Source of the DNA: Microbacterium hatanonis
GTDB taxonomy: Bacteria; Actinomycetota; Actinomycetes; Actinomycetales; Microbacteriaceae
Reading direction: 5' to 3'
Assembly (NCBI RefSeq): GCF_008017415.1
Contig: NZ_VRSV01000002.1
Span: 1,178,001-1,242,000, forward strand
DNA: 64,000 nt
In this document: positions 41,732 through 50,720 of the stretch, piece after piece
Layout of the letters: the number at the start of each line of letters is the position of its first letter
Numbering within the stretch: position 1 is the first letter of the stretch
Translations under genes and position numbers: made by a program
The notes under the pieces: model-generated
What the model saw: the letters and a program-made list of their open reading frames with translations, nothing else
What the model was told of the DNA's origin: nothing
Databases searched by the model: none

Positions 41732-42235
41732 ATGCTCTTCCTCCCCGCCGACGACTACGCGCTGATCGAGCGGTCGGTGCCCCTGGCGTGCGTCGATTTT
41801 GTTCCCGAACGCACGGTGGACGGTCGGCGCGAGATCGGGCTCATCCTGCGCGAGTCGCCGCACGGCCGGGTCTGGTGCCACCTCGGCGGACGCATCGGTC
41901 GGGGCGAGAGCATTCGCGAGGCCCTCGGCCGGCACGCGCACGACACGATCGCCGTCGACCTCGAGCTGCCCGCCGACCCGCAGCCGGGCTATGTCTACCA
42001 GTGGTTTCCGCCCGACGATCTGCCGGCGGATGCTGCGCAGCTGCGCTACGGCGACGACCCGCGCAAGCACGCCGTCGGCCTGTCGTTCGTGGTGACCGCG
42101 GTCGGAGAACCGCGGCCGCAGAACGAGGCGCTCGACTTCGGCTGGTTCGCGGTCGACGATCTGCCGCAGCCGCTGTGGCCGGGGTGCGAGGCGCTGTTCG
42201 AGCGGCTGCTCACCCTGCCTAGGCTGGATCGATGA
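41732..42235 (+). CDS. NUDIX hydrolase (GDP-mannose hydrolase-like, DUF4916 type)
   Basis: A 167-residue protein with a degenerate NUDIX box: WCHLGGRIGRGESIREALGRHAHDTI retains GG..., E and RE-like positions, but the EExG end is altered, as in Gmm-type GDP-mannose mannosyl hydrolases. Typical DUF4916 features include PACVDFVPER and FDWFAVDDLPQPLWPG-like segments. Substrate unproven, though its location next to GDP-sugar genes fits a nucleotide-sugar role. The ATG at 41732 follows a divergent gap. Its stop overlaps the GNAT gene start (ATGA). Confidence 0.75.
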   Translation: MLFLPADDYALIERSVPLACVDFVPERTVDGRREIGLILRESPHGRVWCHLGGRIGRGESIREALGRHAHDTIAVDLELPADPQPGYVYQWFPPDDLPADAAQLRYGDDPRKHAVGLSFVVTAVGEPRPQNEALDFGWFAVDDLPQPLWPGCEALFERLLTLPRLDR

Positions 42236-42684
42236 CAGTTCAGGTCAGGCGCGTTCTCGAGACAGACGAAGCGGCATGGTCGCGGCTCTACGCGGGGTAT
42301 CGAGCCTTCTACAAGCTCGACGACGACCCCGAGGCCGTGAGAACCACGTGGGAGTGGGTGTCGACCGCGCAGCATGGGTTCATCGGGCTGGTCGCCACCG
42401 TCGATGACGAGCTGGTCGGACTGGCTCATCTGCGCCGGTTCGCGCGTCCGTCGACCGCGTCGATGGGCTTGTACCTCGACGACCTCTTCACCGCTCCCGC
42501 GACCCGGGGCGCGGGTGTCGCGACGGCCCTGTTGAACAGAGCGTCCGAGATCGCCGCGGCCGAGGGCGCGAGTGTCGTCCGTTGGATCACGGCTGCAGAC
42601 AATGCGGCAGCACGCCGCGTGTACGACCGCGTGGCTGCAGCGACCCCGTGGGTCACCTACGACATGAAGCCGGCGACGAGCTAA
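42232..42684 (+). CDS. GNAT family N-acetyltransferase
   Basis: A 150-residue acetyltransferase: VRRVLETDEAAWSRLYAGY, LYLDDLFTAPATRGAGVATALLNRASEIAAAEGA (the R-x-x-G-x-G/A acetyl-CoA loop is RGAGVA), then VVRWITAADNAAARRVYDRVA. Overlaps the NUDIX stop (ATGA), so it is translated together with it. Acceptor unknown. Confidence 0.93.
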   Translation: MTVQVRRVLETDEAAWSRLYAGYRAFYKLDDDPEAVRTTWEWVSTAQHGFIGLVATVDDELVGLAHLRRFARPSTASMGLYLDDLFTAPATRGAGVATALLNRASEIAAAEGASVVRWITAADNAAARRVYDRVAAATPWVTYDMKPATS

Positions 42685-42700
42685 GACGGAGTCTGAGCGG

Positions 42701-42982
42701 TCACTCGCTGTAGTCGCCCACCCACCAGTCCGAGATCCGGGCCATCACTTCACCAGCGGCCCGGTGCTCGGGCAGTGCGAGGAAGAGTGAGAACGCAGCA
42801 TCCGTCGTGAACGTCGCGTCTTCGACGATGACGCGGCCCTTGCGCACGTCAATCGACAGCTCGATCCGCCACAGCTCGGCGCCGGCGACCGGCTCGAGCG
42901 CGCGCAGGGTGTCCATAGCCGCGAACAGTTCCGGGTCCGTGACATCGTCACGAACCCGGAACAGAACGATATGCCGCTGCAC
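42701..42982 (-). CDS. Dabb-family (stress-responsive A/B barrel) protein
   Basis: A 93-residue ferredoxin-like monomer: QRHIVLFRVRDDVTDPELFAAMDTLRAL, AELWRIELSIDVRKGRVIVEDATF, FSLFLALPEHRAAGEVMARISDWW. The GTG start overlaps the stop of fcl (TAGTG), so it is the last gene of the GDP-fucose operon. The biochemical role of Dabb proteins is mostly unknown. Confidence 0.9.
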   Translation of the reverse strand: MQRHIVLFRVRDDVTDPELFAAMDTLRALEPVAGAELWRIELSIDVRKGRVIVEDATFTTDAAFSLFLALPEHRAAGEVMARISDWWVGDYSE

Positions 42983-43962
42983 TACCCGCGCAGGGTGTCG
43001 ACATGCTCGCGGTACCAGGCGACGGTGCGGTCGAGTCCCTCGCTGAGAGAGATCTTCGAGGTCCAGCCCGCCTCAGCCAGCTTCGACACGTCGAGCAGCT
43101 TCTGCGGGGTGCCGTCGGGCTTCGTGGTGTCCCACTCGGTCTCGCCGTCGAACCCGACGACCTGGCCGATGGTCTCGGCGATCTCGCGGATGGTGACGTC
43201 GGAGCCCGTGCCGACGTTGACCTGGTCGGGTCCGTCGTAGTGCTCGAGCAGGTGCAGGCACGCGTCGGCCATGTCATCGGCGTGCAGGAACTCGCGCCGC
43301 GGCGTGCCGGTGCCCCAGTTGGTCACGGTGGGCGCGCCCGACTTCGTCGCCTCGTCGTACCGACGGATGAGGGCCGGCAGCACGTGCGAGCCCTTCGGCG
43401 AGAAGTTGTCGTTCGGTCCGTAGAGGTTGGTCGGCATCGCGCTGATCCAGGGGAGGCCGTACTGGCGACGCACGGCCTGGGTCTGCAGGATGCCGGCGAT
43501 CTTCGCGATCGCGTAGGCGTCGTTCGTCTCTTCGAGGTGCCCGGTGAGCAGCGAGTCTTCGCGGATCGGCTGCTCGGCGAACTTCGGGTAGATGCAGGAG
43601 GAGCCGAGGAACAGCACGCGCTCGACGTCGTTCTTGTGCGCCGCGTCGAGCACGTTCACCTGGATGCGCATGTTGTCGCTCAGGAAGTCGACGGGGTAGG
43701 TGCTGTTGGCGAGAATGCCGCCCACCTTCGCCGCCGCGAGCACGACGTACTTCGGCTTGGTCTCGCCCATGTAGGCGAAGACGGCATCGCGGTCTTTCAG
43801 GTCGAGTTCGGCCGAGGGCTTGCCGACCAGGTTCTCGAACCCGGATGCTTCGAGCTTGCGCCAGATCGCCGAACCCACGAGTCCGCGGTGCCCGGCGACG
43901 TAGAACGTCGCGTCGCGGTCGAGCTCGCCGGGGGAGTAGTCGACTCCGTCGACGGCGGTCAC
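42982..43962 (-). CDS. fcl: GDP-L-fucose synthase
   Basis: A 326-residue epimerase/reductase converting GDP-4-keto-6-deoxymannose to GDP-L-fucose with NADPH. Nucleotide-binding motif [28 protein letters not shown] and the catalytic YAIAK (Y-x-x-x-K) plus [11 protein letters not shown] are all as in Fcl/WcaG. A 12-residue extension precedes the usual start. The GTG at 43962 overlaps the gmd stop (GTGA). It supplies fucose for the polysaccharide. Confidence 0.96.
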   Translation of the reverse strand: MTAVDGVDYSPGELDRDATFYVAGHRGLVGSAIWRKLEASGFENLVGKPSAELDLKDRDAVFAYMGETKPKYVVLAAAKVGGILANSTYPVDFLSDNMRIQVNVLDAAHKNDVERVLFLGSSCIYPKFAEQPIREDSLLTGHLEETNDAYAIAKIAGILQTQAVRRQYGLPWISAMPTNLYGPNDNFSPKGSHVLPALIRRYDEATKSGAPTVTNWGTGTPRREFLHADDMADACLHLLEHYDGPDQVNVGTGSDVTIREIAETIGQVVGFDGETEWDTTKPDGTPQKLLDVSKLAEAGWTSKISLSEGLDRTVAWYREHVDTLRG

Positions 43963-44987
43963 GCGGTGCCCCACGAGGCGAGCTTGACGGTGTCGATCCA
44001 CTCCGCGCCCTTTTCCAGTGCTTCCACGTCGGCGTCAACCATGAGCTTGGCGAGTTCCTTCCCATCGATGGTGGGAACCCAGCCGAGCTTGTCGGCAGCC
44101 TTCGAGGGGTCGCCGATGAGGGCGTCGACCTCGGTGGGGCGCAGGTAGCGCTCGTCGAACTTCACGAACTCCTGCCAGTCGAGCCCGACGTGACCGAACG
44201 AGGTCTCGAGGAAGTCTTTGATCGTGTAGCCGACGCCCGTGCCGAGCACGAAGTCTTCGGGCTCGTCGGCCTGCAGGATGCGCCACATGCCCTCGACATA
44301 CTCGGCGGCGTAACCCCAGTCGCGGATCGAGTCGAGGTTGCCGAGGTAGATGTCTTTCTGCACCCCGGCCTTGATGCGGGCCACGGCGCGGGTGATCTTG
44401 CGAGTCACGAACGTCTCACCGCGACGGGGCGACTCGTGGTTGAACAGGATGCCGTTCACCGCGAACATGTCGTACGCCTCGCGGTAGTTCTTGGTGATCC
44501 AGTAGCTGTAGAGCTTGGCGACACCGTAGGGCGAGCGCGGGTAGAAGGGCGTGTTCTCGTCTTGCGGCGGGGGAGTCGCGCCGAACAGCTCGGAGGTCGA
44601 GGCCTGGTAGAACTTCGTCTTCACGCCCGAGAGGCGCACGGCCTCGAGCAGGCGGATGGTTCCCGTGCCGGTGGTGTCGGCGGTGTGCTCGGGCTCGTCG
44701 AACGAGACACGTACGTGCGACTGCGCGGCGAGGTTGTAGACCTCGTCGGGGTCGATCTGCGCCATGAGCGTGACCATGCGAGCGCCGTCGCTCAGGTCGC
44801 CGTAGTGCAGGAAGAGCTTCGCCGTCGGGTCGTGCGGGTCGACGTAGAGGTGGTCGATGCGGTGCGTGTTAAAGGTCGACGCGCGGCGGATCAAGCCGTG
44901 CACCTCGTAGCCCTTCGACAGCAGGAGCTCGGCGAGATAAGAGCCGTCTTGCCCCGTGATGCCGGTGATGAGTGCGCGCTTGGTCAA
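43959..44987 (-). CDS. gmd: GDP-mannose 4,6-dehydratase
   Basis: A 342-residue enzyme: [31 protein letters not shown] (cofactor motif TGxxGQDG), [35 protein letters not shown] (catalytic YGVAK), [19 protein letters not shown]. It makes GDP-4-keto-6-deoxy-D-mannose for Fcl. The start is a rare TTG (44985-44987) with GGGG upstream. It sits 12 bases downstream of the WcaI-like glycosyltransferase gene in the same operon. Confidence 0.96.
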   Translation of the reverse strand: MTKRALITGITGQDGSYLAELLLSKGYEVHGLIRRASTFNTHRIDHLYVDPHDPTAKLFLHYGDLSDGARMVTLMAQIDPDEVYNLAAQSHVRVSFDEPEHTADTTGTGTIRLLEAVRLSGVKTKFYQASTSELFGATPPPQDENTPFYPRSPYGVAKLYSYWITKNYREAYDMFAVNGILFNHESPRRGETFVTRKITRAVARIKAGVQKDIYLGNLDSIRDWGYAAEYVEGMWRILQADEPEDFVLGTGVGYTIKDFLETSFGHVGLDWQEFVKFDERYLRPTEVDALIGDPSKAADKLGWVPTIDGKELAKLMVDADVEALEKGAEWIDTVKLASWGTA

Positions 44988-44999
44988 CTGAAGCCCCGT

Positions 45000-46283
45000 T
45001 CAGATGGAGGATGTGCTCGGACGTTGGTGAAGATCGGACGTTCGTGAGCCATCCCCGTCGATGAGCAGCGAGAGAAGCGTAGCGAATCGATCGATCGCGA
45101 ATGTTTCGTCGAGCACCGTGTTTCGGTAGTTCAGCCCGTTGGCTCCGAGCTCGGTCGAGCGCGCCTCGTCGGCGCCGAGCGCGAGCGCTGCTTCCAGCAG
45201 CTTCGACGGGTTGCCGGCAGGCACGACAACGCCGGCGGCGGCCGTTGTGACTTCCTCGGCGGTGATGCCGGTCTCGTCGGTGGCCGCAAGCACGGGGCGA
45301 CCGGTCGAGAAGTAGGAGGTGAGCTTGCTCGGCACGGCCATCTCGGCGACACCCGGCTTCTCGTTCACCAGCAGCACGTCGGCCGCGATGAGGGCCTGAG
45401 CGAACTCGTCGTCAGGAAGTGGGGGGAGGAACTGCAGCGCGCCGATGCCGGCGCCGTCCTTCGAGAGGCGCGCCTTCTCGCCCCCGTTACCCATCAGGAC
45501 GAAGCGGATGCTGGCACCGCTCTTGTCGGCGAGGCGAGCGGCGGCGAGCACGTTCTCGAGCCCCTGCTTCACGCCCATGTTTCCCGCGTGCAGCACGATG
45601 GTCTCATCGCCCCACCCGAGTGCGCGTCGAGCGGCCTCGCGGTCGACGACCGGCATCGGTGGGAGGTGCGTCCAGTTGCGCACGACTTCGATGCGGTCGC
45701 GCGGTACGAAGAAGTCTTCGGAGACGCGACGAGCGAACCTCTCGTGGATGACGACGACGCGGTCGGCCCGGCGCAGCAGCCAGCCTTCGACGACCCGGAT
45801 GATCCGACCGGTGAGTCCCGACCCCTGACCGGTCTCCGACAGCCCGAGCGTGTAGAGATCTTGCACCCATACGACGACGGGCGTGCGTCGGTGGAAAATG
45901 CGTGCGCGCACAGCGGCGAAGGCGGAAGAGAAGAGTGCGGGGGAGATGAGGACGATGGCATCGGGGCGCCGCCATCGTGCGGCGACCAGCCGGAGACCGA
46001 AGCTGATCTCAGAGAGGAGCCTTCGCACCCCGGTGGGCTTCATCGGCACGTAGTGACGCAGCCTCGTGACGGCGACCCCGTCGAGATGTTCCCTGCGCGA
46101 CCACTGTCCGTAACCTTCGCGGATTTTCCACTCCGGATAATGAGGGTGCGCCGTGACGACTTCGATGCGGCGCTCGTTATGCGCAAGGCCGAGGGCCATT
46201 GCGCCCGTGTAGGGAGAGATGCCCGTCGGTTCAGGCGGGTAGTTGATCCCCAGTAAGGTGACTGCGGGGGCGAGGCGCGGCAT
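45000..46283 (-). CDS. WcaI-like family 4 glycosyltransferase
   Basis: A 427-residue GT-B enzyme of the colanic-acid WcaI/WbuB type: TLLGINYPPEPTGISPYTGAMALGL, ISPALFSSAFAAVRARIFHRRTPVVVWVQDLYTLGLSETGQG, VLHAGNMGVKQGLENVLAAARLAD, PPLPDDEFAQALIAADVLLVNEKPGVAEMAVPSKLTSYFSTGRPVLA. In Escherichia coli colanic acid synthesis WcaI and GDP-fucose genes are neighbours, as here, so fucose or a related sugar is a plausible donor. A TAAGGT box 7 bases before the ATG suggests a leaderless mRNA. Confidence 0.92.
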   Translation of the reverse strand: MPRLAPAVTLLGINYPPEPTGISPYTGAMALGLAHNERRIEVVTAHPHYPEWKIREGYGQWSRREHLDGVAVTRLRHYVPMKPTGVRRLLSEISFGLRLVAARWRRPDAIVLISPALFSSAFAAVRARIFHRRTPVVVWVQDLYTLGLSETGQGSGLTGRIIRVVEGWLLRRADRVVVIHERFARRVSEDFFVPRDRIEVVRNWTHLPPMPVVDREAARRALGWGDETIVLHAGNMGVKQGLENVLAAARLADKSGASIRFVLMGNGGEKARLSKDGAGIGALQFLPPLPDDEFAQALIAADVLLVNEKPGVAEMAVPSKLTSYFSTGRPVLAATDETGITAEEVTTAAAGVVVPAGNPSKLLEAALALGADEARSTELGANGLNYRNTVLDETFAIDRFATLLSLLIDGDGSRTSDLHQRPSTSSI

Positions 46284-46290
46284 GGTCTCG

Positions 46291-46296
46291 ACCTTA
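46291..46296 (-). promoter_or_regulatory. Leaderless -10 box of the WcaI-gmd-fcl operon
   Basis: On the minus strand TAAGGT lies 7 bases from the ATG at 46283; no ribosome site is present. The divergent acetyltransferase gene starts 39 bases away at 46335. Confidence 0.45.
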
Positions 46297-46334
46297 GTGC
46301 GGCAACGATTCCGTCTCGTTTCAGAAGGTGCCCA

Positions 46335-46910
46335 ATGTCTGAAGTTCCGGTGATCGACCTTTCGAAGGCCCCCGGTGAACGCGCCGCGTGGGACCGTCCG
46401 TCGTGGGTCGTGTACCTGTGGGCCGTGTGCGAGCTGCTCTTCGTGACCAACCCGTGGCAGATCAGCTCGAGCCTCCGTATCCGAGTGCTCCGCGCCTTCG
46501 GCGCTGAGATCGGTTCCGGAGTCGTATTCCGTCCGCGCACTCGCGTGAAGTTCCCGTGGAAGCTCCACATCGGAGACCGCTCATGGATCGGCGAAGGGGT
46601 CTGGTTCCACAACCAGGACCACATCTATGTCGGGCACGACGTTGTCATCTCCCAGGAGACGTTTCTGACGACGGGCAGCCACCGCCACCGCTCCGATATG
46701 GCTCTTGTTACTCGCGAGATAATGATCGGATCAGGCGTCTGGGTCACCAGTCGGTGTGTCATTCTTGGCGGCAGTCAGATCGGCCAGTCCGCGTTGGTGC
46801 GGCCCCTCAGCTTGGTGGACGGAACCTCGATCAACGCCGGAGAGATATGGGGCGGAAACCCAGCTCGGCGACTCGCGGAAAGATTCACCACGGCGGATAA
46901 GAATGGGTGA
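46335..46910 (+). CDS. WcaF-like hexapeptide acetyltransferase
   Basis: A 191-residue protein matching colanic-acid acetyltransferase WcaF: an N-terminal extension SWVVYLWAVCELLFVTNPWQISSSLRIRVLRAFGAEIG, then hexapeptides IGDRSWIGEGVWFHNQDHIYVGHDVVISQETFLTTGSHRHRSD and IGSGVWVTSRCVILGGSQIG, ending GEIWGGNPARRLAER. Uses acetyl-CoA to O-acetylate a sugar. Ribosome site AGAAGG. From here rightward GC content falls. Confidence 0.93.
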   Translation: MSEVPVIDLSKAPGERAAWDRPSWVVYLWAVCELLFVTNPWQISSSLRIRVLRAFGAEIGSGVVFRPRTRVKFPWKLHIGDRSWIGEGVWFHNQDHIYVGHDVVISQETFLTTGSHRHRSDMALVTREIMIGSGVWVTSRCVILGGSQIGQSALVRPLSLVDGTSINAGEIWGGNPARRLAERFTTADKNG

Positions 46911-46996
46911 CCGTGGGTACTCATCGAGCCTGCCGTCGGGCAAAGGCCGATTTAAATTCTCGTTCTTAAGCGAGCGTTGCGAATGAGGTACTACTG

Positions 46997-48127
46997 ATGT
47001 CCGGGGCCAGGATCCTACGCGTTGTCACTTTAGCGAGCAGAACCGGCATGTACGGGGGCCCCTTCGACACCGCATCTCGTCAGTCTGAACTGGCGCGACA
47101 GAGTGGTTTCGATGTCGTTCTTATTGCGGGATCGTTCGATGGTGATGAGCCGGATGCAAAAAAAAACCGCGTCACCGCTAAGGTGCGTCACGTTTTCGGA
47201 ATGTCGAGCTTTGTAGATGTCTACTCATTCCAAGTATTCATTCGCCTTACTCAAGCCATTCGAGCTGCAGATATCCTACACATCAGCATCTCGCGAGAGA
47301 TGTTGCCGCTTACGGCGATGGTGCTGGGAAGACTCTTTCGTAAAGGCCTGGTCTTGCAGCCCCATGGGATGCTCACGTCTCGAGCCTCGAACTTCCATCG
47401 ACTCTTCGATTCCGTCCTACTCAAGCCATGGCTAGGCAAGAGATCGTCCTTCGTCGCGCTAACCGCGAACGAAGCTACCGAGCTCGAACGCTGGAACGAC
47501 CGCCTTCGAGATCGGATAACGATCATGGGTAACCCGCCGCCGATGGGACTTGAGCGGCTTCAAGACGGACGCGCCACCAATCGCTCTGCGTTGTTCGCTG
47601 CCCGATTGCACCCCCGCAAGAAGGTGATGGATTTCGCGGCAGCCGCCGCGACGGCTGAAAAGCACGGATGGGACGAGTCGTACGACGTCCTCGGGCCCGA
47701 CGAGGGAGACCTCGAGAACCTCCTAGAGGTCGCTGCCGCTGTGGGGAACCTCAACTACCTCGGAGCGACTTCCTCGGAAGGGGTTCTTCGACAACTCCGC
47801 AATACGGGTGTGTTTGTTCTGTCATCATCGAACGAGCCTTGGGGGAACGTCCTTGTGGCATCTTTCCGGCTTGGTGTTCCTGTAGTACTAACGCGATCCA
47901 GCGTACTCGCATCAGTCGTTTCTGAGTACGAAGCGGGAATTGTTGTGGACGATGGTGATGGACAAGCGATGGCAGAAGCAGTGCACTTGATCCTCGACAA
48001 GAGCAACTATGCTCTATTTTCGCAGAGATCGGCATTGCTAGGCGAGAGCCTCTTTAGCGAGACCTCAGCGAAGCACAACCTTGAAAAGCTGTACGAGGCA
48101 GTGGCTCAGAGCAGAGGTTCATCATGA
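46997..48127 (+). CDS. Family 4 glycosyltransferase with an A9 tract
   Basis: A 376-residue GT-B protein: LQPHGMLTSRASNFHRLFDSVLLKPWLGKRSSFVALTANEATEL, FAARLHPRKKVMDFAAAAATA, YLGATSSEGVLRQLRNTGVFVLSSSNEPWGNVLVASFRLGVPVVLTRSS. First gene of the low-GC plus-strand operon. Codons 54-57 (D-A-K-K-N) contain nine consecutive adenines (47158-47166), unusual in a high-GC genome; a one-base slip would truncate the enzyme. Codon use (many A/T third positions) differs clearly from the flanking genes. Ribosome site GAGG. Confidence 0.9.
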   Translation: MSGARILRVVTLASRTGMYGGPFDTASRQSELARQSGFDVVLIAGSFDGDEPDAKKNRVTAKVRHVFGMSSFVDVYSFQVFIRLTQAIRAADILHISISREMLPLTAMVLGRLFRKGLVLQPHGMLTSRASNFHRLFDSVLLKPWLGKRSSFVALTANEATELERWNDRLRDRITIMGNPPPMGLERLQDGRATNRSALFAARLHPRKKVMDFAAAAATAEKHGWDESYDVLGPDEGDLENLLEVAAAVGNLNYLGATSSEGVLRQLRNTGVFVLSSSNEPWGNVLVASFRLGVPVVLTRSSVLASVVSEYEAGIVVDDGDGQAMAEAVHLILDKSNYALFSQRSALLGESLFSETSAKHNLEKLYEAVAQSRGSS

Positions 48128-49353
48128 TGGAACGCACGGGAGGCATTATTGCGGGCCATGCTGTACTAAACTCGAACAGTCGGCAGATGGCGTTGGCCTT
48201 CGCCAACGCAGGCCTCTTGGCGGAGTTTCACACGAGCCTGGATACGACTCAACTCGCGAAATACATGCCCACCGCTTCTTTGCGAGCATCAATGGCAAGA
48301 CGCTCGCTACCCGAGCCGGTTCATCGGGTCACGAAGACACATGGATGGCCAGAGATTCGACGGTTATTTCGGCGACGTTTCCCGTTCCTGGAAAGTCCAA
48401 GTGTTTTCGGTCCAGACACCACTCTCCACGCAATCGATGCGGCAATGGGCAAGCGTGTCGACGAACGTACGACCGCCGTGTACGCGTACGAAGATGGCGC
48501 GGCACGCAGTTTTGCTGCAGCAGCCGAGCACGACGTCCCTCGAATCTACGATCTGCCGATCGGATACTGGCGTTTAGGTGAGGTGCTCCTCAACGAGGAG
48601 GCCGAGGCTGAACCTGCGTGGGCGAGCACGATCTCCATGACGACGGTGCGGAACCACGCAGAAAGGATGAGTCGTAAAGACCTAGAGCTGTCGTTGGCCT
48701 CGGAAATCGTTGTGGCGTCTAGTTTTACCGCGAGATCCCTCAATCTTTATCCGGGATCAGCTCCGCGGGTAACCGTCGTCCCGTACGGAGCCCCGCCGCC
48801 AGTTCGCACCCGTGTAAAACGAGATCCGTCGAGAATCCGCGCCCTCTACGTGGGTAGCCTGACGCAGAGAAAGGGCATTTCCTATCTTTTTTCGGCTGTA
48901 CGTGCGTCAGGCAGGCGCGTCGAGTTGACCGTGGTTGGACGTCAGGTAGGTGCGAATGCTGCCGTTGACTCTGCTCTGCGGGCCGAAAACGTGAACTGGA
49001 TACCATCCCTCGCTCATGGAGCCATCCTCGACCTCATGTCTAATCATGACGTGCTGATTTTCCCATCGCTTTTCGAGGGCTTTGGCCTGGTCTTGATGGA
49101 AGCGCTGTCACGTGGGTTGCCGGTGATCTCTACCGCGCACACCGGCGCTCCTGATATCATCTCCGACGGTGTCGAGGGATGGATTGTCCCCGTCCGGAGC
49201 GCCAGCGCGATCTCGGAGAAACTCGACTTACTGTTACAGGACTCCCGGCGCGTCGACGATATGTCAGATGCAGCTTTCTCGCGTGCGCACGACCTGTCCT
49301 GGTCAAATCACCGCGCCAAGCTGATCGAAGTGGCACGGCGAAACATACGATGA
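48124..49353 (+). CDS. Family 4 glycosyltransferase
   Basis: A 409-residue GT-B protein. The C-terminal half is typical: RIRALYVGSLTQRKGISYLFSAVRASGRRVELTVVGRQ, WIPSLAHGAILDLMSNHDVLIFPSLFEGFGLVLMEALSRGLPVISTAHTGAPDIISDGVEGW. The start overlaps the previous stop (ATGA). Low-GC codon use. Donor unknown. Confidence 0.92.
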   Translation: MMERTGGIIAGHAVLNSNSRQMALAFANAGLLAEFHTSLDTTQLAKYMPTASLRASMARRSLPEPVHRVTKTHGWPEIRRLFRRRFPFLESPSVFGPDTTLHAIDAAMGKRVDERTTAVYAYEDGAARSFAAAAEHDVPRIYDLPIGYWRLGEVLLNEEAEAEPAWASTISMTTVRNHAERMSRKDLELSLASEIVVASSFTARSLNLYPGSAPRVTVVPYGAPPPVRTRVKRDPSRIRALYVGSLTQRKGISYLFSAVRASGRRVELTVVGRQVGANAAVDSALRAENVNWIPSLAHGAILDLMSNHDVLIFPSLFEGFGLVLMEALSRGLPVISTAHTGAPDIISDGVEGWIVPVRSASAISEKLDLLLQDSRRVDDMSDAAFSRAHDLSWSNHRAKLIEVARRNIR

Positions 49354-50720
49354 CCATGCGTCTCAAATCTCGCGGGAACGGCTCGGGCCGCCGCCATCTG
49401 GGTATCCAGAATAGGCAGGCTGACTTGGTGCGGGTGGCAGGTACGCTTGCCGTACTCTATGTGCATCTTTGGATTGCTGAGGGAGCGCTGCGAAAGTGGG
49501 TGCCCGGTTCCGACGGCATCATGTATTTGGCGCGAGACGCCGTTGCTATTGGGGTACTTCTTTTCCTTGCGATAGCGCCGGTGCGTGCACGACGTGGTCA
49601 GGGCCTATTCTGGGCAGCGTTGCTGGCTATGGCGGTAGCTGCCTTCGCGACAGTACTTGTCGCGGAACTCCCGCTCTCGGTAGCAGTCGCGGGCGTTCGA
49701 TCGTATATCTCACCTTTCATACTTCCACTTGTTGTGTTCTCATATCAGCCGCCTGGCATTCTGCAAAAAATCGCTCGAGCAGTGTTGGTGTGGGTGCCGG
49801 TGCAACTCGTGCTCGGGTTAGCGCAATCCACCGCGCCGCCTTCATCCTGGATAAACCGTGAGATATCGGGGGAGGAGACACGTTTCGTTCAGGATGGAAT
49901 TGTTCGAATCACTGGGACGTTCACGGCGCCGAGTGGCTTGACAAGCTTCCTTGTCCTTGCCTTCGCGCTCGCTTTGTCGGCTCTCGTTGGATCGAATATC
50001 CTCAGCCGGCGGGCCGGGCTAGTTCTGTTGTTGCTCACCGGCATGACAATCGCGATTTCCGGGGCGCGAGGAACCGTGTTGGGTGTCGTGGTTATTCTTA
50101 TTCTTGTCCTGCTCCACGCGTTCATCAACGACCCCGCCCGCAGCCTGAGGATCGCGATGATCGTGTCAGTTATCAGCGCTGCTGTATGGCTGCTTGCATC
50201 CTGGCTGCTTCCACAAGTTTTGGCGGCATTTGTGGGGAGGTTCGAAGCCGCTGATCGGGCGGAAGATACCGGCGGAAGACTTCTCAATCAGACGGTTGGT
50301 TTTCTGTTCACAGAGAATCTCAGCCTCACGGGCAGCGGAGTCGGTGGGTCATCGATCGTAGGGATCGCGCTAGGGTCCGGTCAGCAGTGGGTGGAGATCG
50401 AGTCGAGCAGGTGGGTAAGCGAGATGGGTATTTTGGGCATTCTCCTTGCACTGGCCCGCCTCGCTATCGGATTGGGCATTGCCGGCTCCGTGATTCTCAA
50501 TGCTCGTCGTCATAGCACGGTCACGGTCGTACTGGTTGCGGTCATTGCACCGCTTCTGGTGTTTGGCACTATTGGACAGAATCCAAGTTATCAAGGTGCC
50601 TTCGGCGTGTCACTCGCTCTACTGATTGCATCGGCCCTGGAGGATAAGAGGTCGCCGGATAGCGTTGCTGCCAACGAAGCGCGATCTAAACGAAATCGGA
50701 GGGTTAGCCGTGAAGCATAG
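49350..50720 (+). CDS. O-antigen polymerase-like protein (Wzy), set 2
   Basis: A 456-residue, about 11-helix membrane protein. The pattern is N-terminal helices LAVLYVHLWIAEGALRKWVPG, then SYISPFILPLVVFSYQPPG, a large loop (FVQDGIVRITGTFTAPSGLTSFLVLAFALALSAL), and C-terminal LLTGMTIAISGARGTVLGVVVILILVL with a periplasmic stretch near 330-380. It is not closely similar to the Wzy-like protein of set 1. Overlaps the previous stop (ATGA). Polymerises repeat units of the second locus. Confidence 0.8.
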   Translation: MTMRLKSRGNGSGRRHLGIQNRQADLVRVAGTLAVLYVHLWIAEGALRKWVPGSDGIMYLARDAVAIGVLLFLAIAPVRARRGQGLFWAALLAMAVAAFATVLVAELPLSVAVAGVRSYISPFILPLVVFSYQPPGILQKIARAVLVWVPVQLVLGLAQSTAPPSSWINREISGEETRFVQDGIVRITGTFTAPSGLTSFLVLAFALALSALVGSNILSRRAGLVLLLLTGMTIAISGARGTVLGVVVILILVLLHAFINDPARSLRIAMIVSVISAAVWLLASWLLPQVLAAFVGRFEAADRAEDTGGRLLNQTVGFLFTENLSLTGSGVGGSSIVGIALGSGQQWVEIESSRWVSEMGILGILLALARLAIGLGIAGSVILNARRHSTVTVVLVAVIAPLLVFGTIGQNPSYQGAFGVSLALLIASALEDKRSPDSVAANEARSKRNRRVSREA

